Positions 34,165 to 43,826 are shown, counted from the first letter of the stretch. The stretch: 64,000 bases of DNA from DASQZK01 sp963809925 (GCA_963809925.1 CAWELH010000010.1:372001-436000), one strand, 5' to 3'. Translations and numbers: made by a program. The notes: a model not told the origin generated them from the letters alone.

Positions 34165-36780
34165 TTAATGATTGTTGTTATTAGTCAGCAATATGGAATT
34201 AAAAAGCAGTTTGTATGTTGCATGCGTTGAAGCCCTGAACTGGGGGCTGAATCCCATCAGGACGAGTTGTCCCTTACCCTTTGACAACCAGAGCATCAGG
34301 GCCTTATTTCCGATCATTTCAGGTTTCTCACAATACCCACTCATCACAATATTCTCTTCGGGTACCGTTCCGATAACCCGCCTGTCGACATCGAATGCAG
34401 GAACCCTGCTCATAAATACATTTTCACCCTGGAAGAAGATGCCAGTCTCTTCAGGCATACCGGCGGTAAGCGGATGATTTTGTGCAAGTTTTAACCGGAT
34501 CAGTGTACCCGGGCAAAATAATCCGTCCTTTTTAAGCTGCCCTGCAATATCATTTACCGGAAACTGAAATTCCTCTTTTTCATCCTTTTCTTTTTCAAAA
34601 CTCAGCGGACCTTCAAACAGACCGGTTGATCCGCCCCATGATACTACGGTACCGCCGTCATTGATAAATTTCACGATCTTCTGAAGGCCCTTCTTCCCTA
34701 TTCCTTTCGTAAATTCCGGGGCGTAACTGGTTATACGATAACTGTCTCCACGCTTGACTTTACCTTCCATGAGAAGATCCTTATCGCTGTCAGGAAATAC
34801 AATGACGTCAAAATCATTCAGACTGGCTTTGTTGAAGTCACCAGGATGCAGGATTTTAAACGGGATCTGATAGCTGTCAAAAATATAGCGCGTCCAGCCT
34901 GCATCCATATCATGCATATAGGTCTCAACCAGGGCTATGGCAGGTACGTGAAATTCACTACAGTCCGGCTTTTCATCAACAAATACAGGCATTACGCTAA
35001 ATAATTCCAGGAATCCTTGTAAAGCGTCATGTGCCGGCGTTTTGATCACGAAACTACCCGAAGGCAAGGTGGTCCCGGCAATGACTTGAGCGGAAGTTGT
35101 ACGTCCGGTTTCATAACCTTTGGCGGAAGCTGTAAATGCTGCTTTAAAACTTTCGTTGTTTGTGACATTAAAAAGCATATAATTTCCCGTCTTTTCAGGC
35201 ATTGAAATGGATGGTTCAGGATCAGCTTCGGTCATTTTATCCTCTATATCTGCAGGTATCTCTTTAATCTCGCAGGCCTTAAGCCCACTATGAAGAGGAA
35301 TGGACCATGAAGTTATATCATAAGGCTTGATCACCTCCCCACCCGGGACGTAGTGGCGCTCGGGATAGGTCTGTTTTGGCATCACTTCGCTGATAAATGC
35401 CCGAAATGGCTGAGACAACGGGATGACAACATCGCCTTCGGAAAACTTCATGTTTTGCAATTCAATGTCACCTGTTAATTTATAAACTTTAATCCCGTGT
35501 CGTTGCATAAGACCAATGAATTCAGGTAATTCACCCTTATCATGCTGATCTGAAGGAAGAATATAATAATATGGTGCTTTGGTCTTGCCCAGGCTGACCT
35601 CTTTCCGGCAGAGTTCGTTCCGGAATTTTAGGATATCATTTTTATTGGCACATGCTGTTTTAAGGATAGAGTATGTGGAGGTGAGCTCGTACTGTACGAT
35701 ATCACTTAACTTCCACCAGCCGCCATTCCAGACAAGCGGCATATTTACACTCTTTTTATATTCGGCAAGACCTTTTCCTTCAACGGAGATCTCCGAAGGT
35801 TCGATGTAGACCGGTGTAGCTACTCTGGCACTGGCACATTCGGTAAGGAAACCAACGACATTTTTCCATATGCAGGTTTCTGTGGAACCCGGCCAGTAGT
35901 TATCGAAGAGAAAATTCTGAGATACGCCTGCCAGTCCTTCTGCCGTCATATCATTCATCAGGTTGGCACCAAAGATGCCCATTCTGGTCCAGATGCCTTC
36001 ATCAATATTCTCGGCAATAGGATCGTGATTTGGCGGGACAAAATAGCGTGTACCGGTCATCCCCATCTGATGTTTTTCTACCATCACCTGTGGAAACCAA
36101 TCCTGGTCGTAGATCCTTGAAATGGCACGTGTATCTTCCTGGGTTAACATCACAAAATCGCGATTATTGTCGTGACCGGTGTATTTATGGTAAACCGCGG
36201 GCAGGGCTGCTCCTTCATATTGACTTCCTTTGGTTTTGTTATAGTATTTAACCACCATATCCATTCCGTCGGGGTTATGGCAGGGTACCAGCATATATAC
36301 CACGTCAGCCATCCATTTCAGTTTTTCCGGATCGGCGGTGGTGCATAGGTCCCATGCAATCAATGGTGAAGACTGAGAAGGCCCTACTTCTGTAGAATGC
36401 ATAGAAAGCGTGGCAAGTACAAATACTTTTCCATTATTCGTGAGATCGTCAAGTGCGGTAGCCGGCAGGTCAGGATCCAGGGCTAATTTTTTATTGATTA
36501 CTGCCAGCTTGTCAAGGTTTTTTATATTTTCGGGAGCTGAGAGAAAGGCGATGTACATTGGCCGACCCATCGGAGATTTTCCGATCTCCCGCATCTCAAG
36601 TTTGTCGGATGATGCATCCAGTTTTTGGAGGTAGCTGATCAGTTGCTCATAGGTGAAGAGATTCCTGTCACTTCCCGGAACAAAGCCAAAGAAGTCTTCA
36701 GGCTTTTGGAGGGTATTTTGTGATAAAGCAGTGATAAAGAATGTTAGCAGAGCGAGGAGCGTCGTAAGGTTCCTTTTCAT
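34165..36780 (-). CDS. Exported M14-family zinc carboxypeptidase
   Basis: 871 aa with signal peptide (MKRNLTTLLALLTFFITALS, then QNT). The M14 domain has the zinc site H128-x-x-E131 in SMHSTEVG and a third ligand, probably H237 in VEKHQMG. A catalytic glutamate candidate is in VVGFLTECASAR (about 316). The long C-terminal part (about 500-871) has a glutamine-amidotransferase-like look (VVSWGGSTGLFEG, then MGFSPQFRASTHATYKLLFN). This two-part layout is common in Bacteroidota peptidases. It is first in an operon with the DUF1080 gene. Confidence 0.9.
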   Translation of the reverse strand: MKRNLTTLLALLTFFITALSQNTLQKPEDFFGFVPGSDRNLFTYEQLISYLQKLDASSDKLEMREIGKSPMGRPMYIAFLSAPENIKNLDKLAVINKKLALDPDLPATALDDLTNNGKVFVLATLSMHSTEVGPSQSSPLIAWDLCTTADPEKLKWMADVVYMLVPCHNPDGMDMVVKYYNKTKGSQYEGAALPAVYHKYTGHDNNRDFVMLTQEDTRAISRIYDQDWFPQVMVEKHQMGMTGTRYFVPPNHDPIAENIDEGIWTRMGIFGANLMNDMTAEGLAGVSQNFLFDNYWPGSTETCIWKNVVGFLTECASARVATPVYIEPSEISVEGKGLAEYKKSVNMPLVWNGGWWKLSDIVQYELTSTYSILKTACANKNDILKFRNELCRKEVSLGKTKAPYYYILPSDQHDKGELPEFIGLMQRHGIKVYKLTGDIELQNMKFSEGDVVIPLSQPFRAFISEVMPKQTYPERHYVPGGEVIKPYDITSWSIPLHSGLKACEIKEIPADIEDKMTEADPEPSISMPEKTGNYMLFNVTNNESFKAAFTASAKGYETGRTTSAQVIAGTTLPSGSFVIKTPAHDALQGFLELFSVMPVFVDEKPDCSEFHVPAIALVETYMHDMDAGWTRYIFDSYQIPFKILHPGDFNKASLNDFDVIVFPDSDKDLLMEGKVKRGDSYRITSYAPEFTKGIGKKGLQKIVKFINDGGTVVSWGGSTGLFEGPLSFEKEKDEKEEFQFPVNDIAGQLKKDGLFCPGTLIRLKLAQNHPLTAGMPEETGIFFQGENVFMSRVPAFDVDRRVIGTVPEENIVMSGYCEKPEMIGNKALMLWLSKGKGQLVLMGFSPQFRASTHATYKLLFNSILLTNNNNH

Positions 36781-36855
36781 TGTAGGAGAATTATAGTTGG
36801 AGTTTAAGTTGAAAAATCACAGAAAGATAAACAATTTTCTCCTTTAAGCGAAAGC

Positions 36856-36883
36856 ATAAAAAAAAGGCGGTAACCAGCCGCCT
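36856..36883 (-). terminator. Terminator-like hairpin upstream of the M14 gene
   Basis: AGGCGG (36865-36870) pairs with CCGCCT (36878-36883), and the A-run at 36858-36864 gives a U-tract for minus-strand RNA. It precedes the M14 gene on the same strand by about 75 bp, so it would end a short upstream transcript. Confidence 0.65.
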
Positions 36884-36981
36884 CTTCCTCGTTAGCTCTA
36901 ATAATTCAACACTGAACCAATACTATGAAAAGTTTCCTAGTACCCAATATAAGCATGATGTTCTGAATAATTGGGACAGTT

Positions 36982-36989
36982 CAAAAATA
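36982..36989 (-). promoter_or_regulatory. -7 box of a possible short minus-strand RNA
   Basis: The minus strand reads TATTTTTG (perfect TAnnTTTG). A transcript from about 36975 would reach the terminator at 36856 after some 120 nt. No -33 TTG is seen at the usual distance. Confidence 0.3.
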
Positions 36990-37171
36990 GGATAACCCGG
37001 CATGAAATTTCGCTTTTCCCGGTGATATAACTTAGTTATTATGGTGATATAAATCATCTTGATACCATCCTGAACGGAAGAATAATATTTCATTATTTAT
37101 TAACATTTCGGAGGAGAATTAAGAGATGTTTGTATATTAGATGCCATTACAAACAAAACTGATTACTGACT

Positions 37172-38614
37172 ATGGCTAAAATGGAAAACAAACAAAACAT
37201 GACCCTTGTCATCGTGATAGCTGCCGTCGCCTCTACAGGCGGGTTGCTGTTTGGTTTTGATACAGGTGTCATTTCCGGGGCCCTTCCCTTTCTCAAAGAA
37301 AGCTGGGGTCTTTCAACGGGACAGGAAGAATTAGTGACCACTGCAGCACTCATTGGTGCAGTCCTTGGTGCATTATCCTCCGGTCGTATTACTGATAATT
37401 TTGGTAGGAAAAAGGTCATCATTGCCACCTCTATCATTTTTGCTGTTGGTTCCATTCTTACTGGCGCTGCAAGCAGCCCGGTAATTCTGGCCTTTAGCAG
37501 AATCATCATCGGGGTTGCCATTGGGATCTCTTCCTTTACTGTTCCTTTGTACATTTCTGAAATTTCTCCAACGAAGGTAAGGGGAGCTTTGGTTTCCTCG
37601 TTCCAGCTTATGATTACCATTGGGATCCTTGTATCCTACTTCAGCGATCATGCATTTGCCGACGAATCAAATCCCTTTTCGTGGAGATGGATGTTCTACG
37701 TTGGAGTTTTTCCTGCGCTGATCCTGTTTATTGGCATGCTATTTTTACCCGAAACGCCACGTTTTCTTATTGGTAAAGGGAAGGTAGACAAAGGCCGTAA
37801 GATTCTGGCTAAGGTTGAAGATCCCGCACTGGTTGAGGAAGCGATAAATCAAATAAAAGAAGATATCAGGAGGGAAGAACTTCAGGAAACTAACTGGAGG
37901 GAGATATTTAAGCCCTGGCTTAGAAATGCACTTATTATCTCCATAGGTATTATGTTCGTTCAACAATTTGTGGGGATTAATACCATTATATATTATGCAC
38001 CCACCGTCTTTATCATTGCCGGATTCTCTGGTGCAAAAGCTGCCATCGCAGCAACGATAATTGTTGGCGCAGTAAATGTGTTGGCGACTATTCTGTCCAT
38101 GTTCCTGATTGATAAACTAGGGAGAAGAAAATTGTACTTTATAGGTTTGGTAGGTATGGCTGCTTCACTGACGGCATTGGGTACTTTCTTCCTTCTGAAG
38201 GACAGCCTTGGGCCTTCACTCAAATATATAACGGTAGGAAGTATTATTGTTTATATCTTATTCTTTGCAGTAAGCCTTGGCCCACTCGGATGGCTTATCA
38301 TTTCTGAGGTCTTCCCTCTGAAGGTCAGGGGATTTGGTATGAGCATCGGTTCACTTTCAAACTGGTTGTTCAATGCTATCGTGACATTTACATTCCTTAA
38401 GCTTGCCTGGCTCTTTACCGGTCCTGGTATGGAGATCATGAATCAGAATGCTACAGAACCGGATCCAAATCCGGCCGGGGCATTTTTCGTGTATGCGGTT
38501 GTCGCAATTCTTGGAATTATCTGGGGTCTCAAATATATTCCCGAAACGAAAGGCATCACACTTGAAAAGATTGAGCAACACTGGCGCGACGGCAAAGCAC
38601 CAAATGAATTATAA
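37172..38614 (+). CDS. MFS sugar porter (XylE/GalP-like sugar:H+ symporter)
   Basis: 480 aa with 12 predicted membrane helices. Sugar-porter signatures are GGLLFGFDTGVISGAL in TM1, DNFGRKK after TM2, ETPRFLIGKGK after TM6, QQFVGINTIIYYAPTVF in TM7, LIDKLGRRKLY after TM8 and PETKGITLEKIE at the C-terminus. The QQ-x-x-GIN motif is the sugar-binding core of this family. The sugar cannot be predicted from this alone. Single-gene unit with its own terminator. Confidence 0.93.
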   Translation: MAKMENKQNMTLVIVIAAVASTGGLLFGFDTGVISGALPFLKESWGLSTGQEELVTTAALIGAVLGALSSGRITDNFGRKKVIIATSIIFAVGSILTGAASSPVILAFSRIIIGVAIGISSFTVPLYISEISPTKVRGALVSSFQLMITIGILVSYFSDHAFADESNPFSWRWMFYVGVFPALILFIGMLFLPETPRFLIGKGKVDKGRKILAKVEDPALVEEAINQIKEDIRREELQETNWREIFKPWLRNALIISIGIMFVQQFVGINTIIYYAPTVFIIAGFSGAKAAIAATIIVGAVNVLATILSMFLIDKLGRRKLYFIGLVGMAASLTALGTFFLLKDSLGPSLKYITVGSIIVYILFFAVSLGPLGWLIISEVFPLKVRGFGMSIGSLSNWLFNAIVTFTFLKLAWLFTGPGMEIMNQNATEPDPNPAGAFFVYAVVAILGIIWGLKYIPETKGITLEKIEQHWRDGKAPNEL

Positions 38615-38641
38615 GCATTACTGAGAAAAACATTTAAGCAC

Positions 38642-38666
38642 CCCCGGTGAAAGCCGGGGTTTTTTA
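38642..38666 (+). terminator. Rho-independent terminator of the sugar-porter gene
   Basis: CCCCGG (38642-38647) pairs with CCGGGG (38654-38659) across TGAAAG, followed by seven T. Confidence 0.9.
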
Positions 38667-38774
38667 TTTTGTTTCCATCTATGTTAAATAAGATGTAAAG
38701 AATACGGTTTTTTATGCTACTATGAATTATTAGACCATCTTTGCAGCCTTTAATATCATGTGGAGAGATTAATC

Positions 38775-39227
38775 ATGGTTAAAATTTGCCCCGTATCCGC
38801 AAAGAATACAAATGAGATCGTGAGCAGGATGAATGCTTTCTTTACTGTTTTATTTGTTGCTGCTTATTTTTTTACCGGGAGTTTGGTTTATTTGGTTGTC
38901 CTGTTATTCGATTTTCTACTTCGGAATATCTACGAAGGAAGGCTCAGCCCTGTTATTTATCTGAACCGTTATATGGCCAGCGTCCTTTCTCTTGACGGAA
39001 GGATGATCAATGCGGGACCGAAGATTTTTGCAGCACGCGTGGGTTTGATTCTATCTGTACTGGCTTTAGTATTCGGAATTACATCAGGGGTCGGGACGGC
39101 GATGGTACCCGTTGCCATCCTGGGATTGTTCAGTTTTCTGGAGGTCGCGTTTGGATATTGTGTGGCATGTAAAATCTATCCTTATGTTCTCCCCTTAAAT
39201 GAAAAGCTGGAACGGATGTTTCGTTAG
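38775..39227 (+). CDS. DUF4395 membrane protein
   Basis: 150 aa with about four hydrophobic helices. It begins KICPVSAKNTNEIVSRMNAF and later has a conserved GYCVACKIYP segment; this cysteine-containing pattern marks DUF4395. A GTG at 38760 is in frame, but ATG 38775 has GGAGAG seven bases upstream. In other genomes DUF4395 genes are often near thioredoxin-like genes, and the CxxC near the C-terminus hints at redox or sulfur chemistry, though this is inference. Its stop overlaps the convergent OLD-like gene by three bases. Confidence 0.85.
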   Translation: MVKICPVSAKNTNEIVSRMNAFFTVLFVAAYFFTGSLVYLVVLLFDFLLRNIYEGRLSPVIYLNRYMASVLSLDGRMINAGPKIFAARVGLILSVLALVFGITSGVGTAMVPVAILGLFSFLEVAFGYCVACKIYPYVLPLNEKLERMFR

Positions 39228-41554
39228 CCTGCGATATCCATAACTTTGCGAATCAGATCCTTGAAATTTTCCCGGGATTCTTCATCAAAATCTTCCGGTT
39301 TCAGTTTAATATTCTGATACATCAGGGCAAATGACGTTGCAAGGGACGAACGACTGAGCTTATTATTCTTAATGTACACAAGATTATTCTCTGTGATACC
39401 GATTCTCTTTCCCAGGACGTATTTTTTAAAGTCAATGGTAGAGAAGAGATCTTCCAACCCTTCGAAACCCTCCAGGATACAAATCCTGTTTTCATTTTCC
39501 TTTGTTAAAGGGGTGAGAATATTTTCAGCAAGCTCCTCTTTCACTTTTCTGGATTCTGGTGTATCAGTAAGCAGAACGCCATAGCCCAGTTTCCACCCAG
39601 TCAGAAGATTAACAAGGGTGATAACGGAAGATATGCCTGTTGCCGGGAGAACGTAAATCTGTTTTTCAGGAGCGAAAATATCGTGGAGTATTTTCAGATA
39701 ATAGAAGGCAGCCGTATCTTCTACGATAATATTGTTTCTCTCCCTCACAAAATTACTTTCGCTGATCTGGGTTCCAAGGAGTGTATAAATAGGTGATAGT
39801 GTGTCGCCGGAAACATTCGACAGCGACTGCGCATCATAGACTTTCGTTTCCGAACGATCGTCAAATTGATCGGCACGTTGAACGGCCAGAAGGCGATATA
39901 TTTTGTTGGTATTTACCAGATGTGGCGAGTGTGTTGAGTAGATAATCTGAATATTTTCCTTCAGGTCTTCGAAAACTTTCAGCACGTCCTCCTGTGCTCT
40001 CGCATGAAGGCTTAGTCCGGGCTCATCTATGAGGAGTATCTTTCCTTTACGATTGTTTTCCAGCGCAGTGGCTTTGAGTTCGAGGAAAAATGAAAGAAAC
40101 CAACGTACTCCCCTGCTACGCTGTTTAGGATAAAGTCTTTCATGCTCGTCCTTAATCCAGAATTCAAGGTATGGCTTACCTTTGTTCACCGGATGGCTGA
40201 AATCATAATGTTCGAGTTCAAAGTTTAGCCTGATTTTGTTTTTCTTGCCAAGGCTCTGCCGCCAGTAACCCTGAAAATGCAGGGTGATCTCTCCATTGAG
40301 ATTTTCAATTTTCTGTTTCAGGATCCTGTCATTGCTGGCTTGAAAAAAGCTGGCATCAAGACCGGACACGATCAGGAAATTTCGGGCAGCATTATACCCT
40401 TCTACTTGCGAATCCTTGTTCAGGATATCCTCCAGGTCAATGCTATTTGGCAGGAGGCTACTGAAATCCTCAAAGAGTTTAAAATCAGGGATATATGGGA
40501 ATAAAGCTTCACCGGCATGTTCAAGCAATTTCCCGGTTTCAAGTTCTTCCAGCTTCTTCCATGCTTTTACCTCGATGTCATCACCTTCCTGGTTTTCCAG
40601 GGCAAGACTAAAACATTCCTTTGCAAACTGATAAGAATTGAGGTATTCCTCAAGCACATGCTGTTTTTCAATGATTTCAGCCTGGAGATTTCTCAGTTTC
40701 TGATTCAACTGATGGATGCTTTTTTCATCATCGGTATACAGCATCACTTCCCTGATATCATTGACCTTGGCTGTGACTGCCGAGATCTCATTCTGCAGAT
40801 CCAGATTAGCATTCCTGGCTTGTGTAAAGCGACGGGCATAATCTGAGACCCGGTTCAGGGCATCCAACTTTTCGCTCTTATCCCTGTAAGAGGCATCAAT
40901 TTTATCAAATTTTATTTTAAGAAGACCTTCATTCTTCTGGAGTTCAAACAATTCAGCTTTTGCGCTTTCGCTTTTCTTTTCATTTCGGGATCTGCGTATA
41001 ATTTTCTCAAGTTTTTCTATTCTTGAATGCATGCCATTCAATTCAGATCGAAGGTTGTTTTTTTCCTGCCCTTCTGAATTTTGGATTTCAATAATTCTGG
41101 CTGTTTCGTTGAGGATATGCTCAACCCTGGCGATCAGTTCTTCTTCCAGCTTTTTGGCCCGATCTTCCATCTCCCGAAATTCCTGGAGCATTGTATCATC
41201 GCCGTAAAAGAGGATAGAATCATTCTTACTGATCCATTTGCGGTTAAGGGTTATACTTCCGGATTCCTTCATATGCTCAGCGACCCGGGGATGAAAAGAG
41301 TTTTCATCCTGGATCCTTTCAACCTCTTCAGGTGACAAAATGAAGCTGCATGATGTCTCCGGGAAGGTGAGATCACTCCGTAAGATGTCATCATAAATCT
41401 TACCATGGAAAAAACTATTCAGCCCCTCAAGGATTGAGGTCTTGCCTGATTCGTTTTGACCGATCAGCGTTGTGATGTTGTCTGGTGCAAGCCGGGTCCA
41501 GCCGGTATCAATGATGGATCTGTAATTTTTAATCCTGAATGCGTTGAGCTTCAT
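39224..41554 (-). CDS. OLD-like ATPase with Rad50-like coiled coil
   Basis: 776 aa. N-terminal ABC-type ATPase half with Walker A GQNESGKTS (32-40), a long coiled-coil insertion (about 120-320), then the second half with signature and Walker B (ILLIDEPGLSLH) and the H-loop (YSTHSPHLV). The C-terminal ~200 residues resemble the TOPRIM part of OLD nucleases: IIVEDTAAFYYLKIL supplies the glutamate, but where DxD is expected it reads LLTDTPES, so the metal site may be incomplete. Relatives act in anti-phage defence or DNA repair. The start overlaps the phosphatase stop (TAATG), so the two are translated together. Confidence 0.88.
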   Translation of the reverse strand: MKLNAFRIKNYRSIIDTGWTRLAPDNITTLIGQNESGKTSILEGLNSFFHGKIYDDILRSDLTFPETSCSFILSPEEVERIQDENSFHPRVAEHMKESGSITLNRKWISKNDSILFYGDDTMLQEFREMEDRAKKLEEELIARVEHILNETARIIEIQNSEGQEKNNLRSELNGMHSRIEKLEKIIRRSRNEKKSESAKAELFELQKNEGLLKIKFDKIDASYRDKSEKLDALNRVSDYARRFTQARNANLDLQNEISAVTAKVNDIREVMLYTDDEKSIHQLNQKLRNLQAEIIEKQHVLEEYLNSYQFAKECFSLALENQEGDDIEVKAWKKLEELETGKLLEHAGEALFPYIPDFKLFEDFSSLLPNSIDLEDILNKDSQVEGYNAARNFLIVSGLDASFFQASNDRILKQKIENLNGEITLHFQGYWRQSLGKKNKIRLNFELEHYDFSHPVNKGKPYLEFWIKDEHERLYPKQRSRGVRWFLSFFLELKATALENNRKGKILLIDEPGLSLHARAQEDVLKVFEDLKENIQIIYSTHSPHLVNTNKIYRLLAVQRADQFDDRSETKVYDAQSLSNVSGDTLSPIYTLLGTQISESNFVRERNNIIVEDTAAFYYLKILHDIFAPEKQIYVLPATGISSVITLVNLLTGWKLGYGVLLTDTPESRKVKEELAENILTPLTKENENRICILEGFEGLEDLFSTIDFKKYVLGKRIGITENNLVYIKNNKLSRSSLATSFALMYQNIKLKPEDFDEESRENFKDLIRKVMDIAG

Positions 41555-42429
41555 TATTTGAATTGTTCTAAACCAATACCAATTACGAGTATATCATCAA
41601 TTTGTTCGTATTTTCCTTTCCATTTTATCAGTTCGGAGGTAAGGTTTTCCTCCTGTCTTATGTAATCAAAGGGATTGATATCTCTAAGAATATTCTTAAA
41701 GCCTTTGAATTTAAGCTTTTTATAATTATATCCCCCAAACTGGTCGGAATAACCATCTGAAAATATATAAAAAGAATCAATTTTGGAAAATGGCAGGATA
41801 TGTTTTGTAAATGACTGTTCTTCCACCGGGCTGATGCCGATTGGCATCCTGTCTCCCTTTATGACGTTAAGTTCACCCTCGTGGAAATAGATAAGCGGGT
41901 TATTCGCGCCTGAGAATTCCACGTGTTTTTTCTCCAAATCAATAACACAAAGTGCCATATCAATGCCGTCTTTCTGATCATCCTGGCTTCCACTTTGTCG
42001 CAGTGTCTTCATTATGTGTTCCCGGAGCTGATTTAAAAGTTTATTTGAGGCCGGAATACAGAATGAAACCACCTGGTTCAGAAAATTAATCCCCATTATG
42101 CTCATAAAGGCTCCAGGCACACCATGTCCGGTGCAATCTGCAGCAGTAACGGCTATTCGGTCCTGTATCTTTGTCATCCAGAAAAAGTCACCACTAACAA
42201 TATCTTTTGGCCTGTGGAGCACAAAACTTTCGGGTAGTACTTTTCTGAACTCAGCCATATCAGGCATCATTGCATTCTGAATGTAGCTGGCATACCTGAT
42301 ACTGTCTGCTACATCTTTTTCATTCTGACTGGAATAGTTCATCGGGTAAATGGTCTGCCTAAATTTACTATAAATCTTTTCTAATAAAAAAAGGTATGCC
42401 TGGATAAATTTATCATTTATAACTACCAT
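41554..42429 (-). CDS. SpoIIE-type PP2C serine phosphatase
   Basis: 291 aa. Single SpoIIE/PP2C domain with metal-site motifs SGDFFWM, DCTGHGVPGAFMS, SGANNPL and FSDGYSDQ, all in the usual order. No sensor, GAF or membrane domain. The region before MNYSSQNEKDVADSI (ATG 42342) may or may not be translated, and the downstream start is a plausible alternative. Usual substrates are phosphorylated anti-sigma-factor antagonists, but no STAS or anti-sigma gene is nearby. Its only evident partner is the OLD-like ATPase, coupled by TAATG. Confidence 0.88.
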   Translation of the reverse strand: MVVINDKFIQAYLFLLEKIYSKFRQTIYPMNYSSQNEKDVADSIRYASYIQNAMMPDMAEFRKVLPESFVLHRPKDIVSGDFFWMTKIQDRIAVTAADCTGHGVPGAFMSIMGINFLNQVVSFCIPASNKLLNQLREHIMKTLRQSGSQDDQKDGIDMALCVIDLEKKHVEFSGANNPLIYFHEGELNVIKGDRMPIGISPVEEQSFTKHILPFSKIDSFYIFSDGYSDQFGGYNYKKLKFKGFKNILRDINPFDYIRQEENLTSELIKWKGKYEQIDDILVIGIGLEQFK

Positions 42430-42593
42430 TAATTCAGATATTTACGAAATATTTGATATTGACTTAAGCCTTTTTGAATTTTTTGGCAAAGAATTTGATT
42501 TTAGCAGGACATAACGTTGTTTGAATTAACCGGGTCGGATGTCAGACCGCAAAATCGAAAAAGACCAGACATCACCCATTAAAAACCAAAGCC

Positions 42594-43670
42594 ATGAAAA
42601 AACTAATAATCATATCAGCAATGTTGTTCTTCGCACTGAGCTTAAGCGCGCAAAACAACAGGGAAAGGAAACCCAGCACTACGGAGACGAAGAAGGAAAC
42701 CACAACGGAACCCCGTACAAAAGCAGCAACAACGCCTGCGGCCACCACACCAAGGGAGAATAAAAATAATTCTGGGGTAAGCAGTACCAGCAGGCCCGCC
42801 CGGGAAACAAAACCTGCAACACCGGGCAACACAAACACCAACTCCAGTGCAAGACCCGACAGGGGCAGCAGTACACCGACCAACAGGGAAGTCCGCACCC
42901 CCGAAACGAATCGTAATACAGGGACTACCCCGAGAACTACCCGCAGCCGGGAAACCACGACCACGACAGACCGCTCACGTACGAATAGCGGTACAACAAC
43001 GACAACAACCCGAAGCCGTGAGACAAATACCTCCGGCACTAGCCGCGGTAACAGCCATTCAAATTCTACACCTCCAAGGACTACTGGAAACCAAACTACG
43101 GTGAATTCCAGTAAAACGAATGTTTACGATCCAAAAACCGGTCAGACCTATTCCGAACGCCGCAAGGTCTATGTTAACCCTGCACCCCGAAGGGTCGTCA
43201 GACCAGCTCCTCATATTGAATATGTACCGAGACCTGTTGAATACCGCAGATCTTATTATCCTTACAGGGAACCGGCTCACGTCGATATCATCTGGAGTGA
43301 TAGAATGTACCGCGAATACGTCGTACTTTATCCCGACTACCACTTATGGTACTACCCATTCGGATACCGGATAAACACTATCTCCTCCTATGATGCAAAC
43401 GCTTACATCGGTGAAATTGCCAGGGTTTACGGTATGGTTTATGAGACCTATTACGCTCCTGAAACAGACGAGTACTACCTGTACTTTGGAGGCCCTTACC
43501 CCTACCACGATTTTAGCGCAGTACTTTCAGGGCGTGACGCAAGAAGGTTTAGCTGGAGGCCGGAGAGATATTTCTCAAACCGTTACATTGCCGTTACAGG
43601 ACTTGTCAGCATGTGGGAAGACAGACCAGAGATAGACGTCAGAAAACGCAATCAGGTTGAAGTTTATTAA
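42594..43670 (+). CDS. Secreted protein with Thr/Arg-rich low-complexity region and OB-like C-terminus
   Basis: 358 aa. Signal peptide MKKLIIISAMLFFALSLSA, then about 150 residues dominated by T, R, S, N and P (for example RETTTTTDRSRTNSGTTTT), which is probably disordered and strongly basic. A tyrosine-rich middle part (PRRVVRPAPHIEYVPRP, then VDIIWSDRMYREYVVLYPDY) leads to a C-terminal segment RYIAVTGLVSMWEDRPEIDV, which resembles the end of OB-fold domains. I do not recognise a named family. The basic, disordered stretch suggests contact with polyanions or the cell surface. Single-gene unit with a strong terminator. Confidence 0.85.
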   Translation: MKKLIIISAMLFFALSLSAQNNRERKPSTTETKKETTTEPRTKAATTPAATTPRENKNNSGVSSTSRPARETKPATPGNTNTNSSARPDRGSSTPTNREVRTPETNRNTGTTPRTTRSRETTTTTDRSRTNSGTTTTTTRSRETNTSGTSRGNSHSNSTPPRTTGNQTTVNSSKTNVYDPKTGQTYSERRKVYVNPAPRRVVRPAPHIEYVPRPVEYRRSYYPYREPAHVDIIWSDRMYREYVVLYPDYHLWYYPFGYRINTISSYDANAYIGEIARVYGMVYETYYAPETDEYYLYFGGPYPYHDFSAVLSGRDARRFSWRPERYFSNRYIAVTGLVSMWEDRPEIDVRKRNQVEVY

Positions 43671-43775
43671 AGTAGCAGCTTTCATGGCTTCTCTTCACAC
43701 CATTGACCAGGTAGTGATCAACGACAGGCAGCAAGGATTAAACTGATCATTATACTTCGCACACATAAAGGAAAG

Positions 43776-43804
43776 ATGCAGAACGCAGGTTCTGCATTTT
43801 TTTT
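43776..43804 (+). terminator. Rho-independent terminator after the Thr/Arg-rich gene
   Basis: ATGCAGAAC (43776-43784) pairs perfectly with GTTCTGCAT (43789-43797) across GCAG, followed by a T-run to 43804. Confidence 0.9.
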
Positions 43805-43826
43805 GGTACGCCGATATTAACGGGAT

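Larger units (their letters stand above)
36781..37171. other. Divergent intergenic region with an unexplained minus-strand terminator
   Basis: 390 bp between the M14 and sugar-porter genes. It contains a terminator-like hairpin (36856-36883) and a -7 box (36982-36989), both on the minus strand, with no protein gene between them. See the two entries and the corresponding finding. Confidence 0.5.

Noticed and set aside
42572..43039. A 155-codon minus-strand frame opposite the Thr/Arg-rich gene
   Set aside because: Its Val/Arg-rich translation is the antisense image of ACN/CGN simple-sequence codons.
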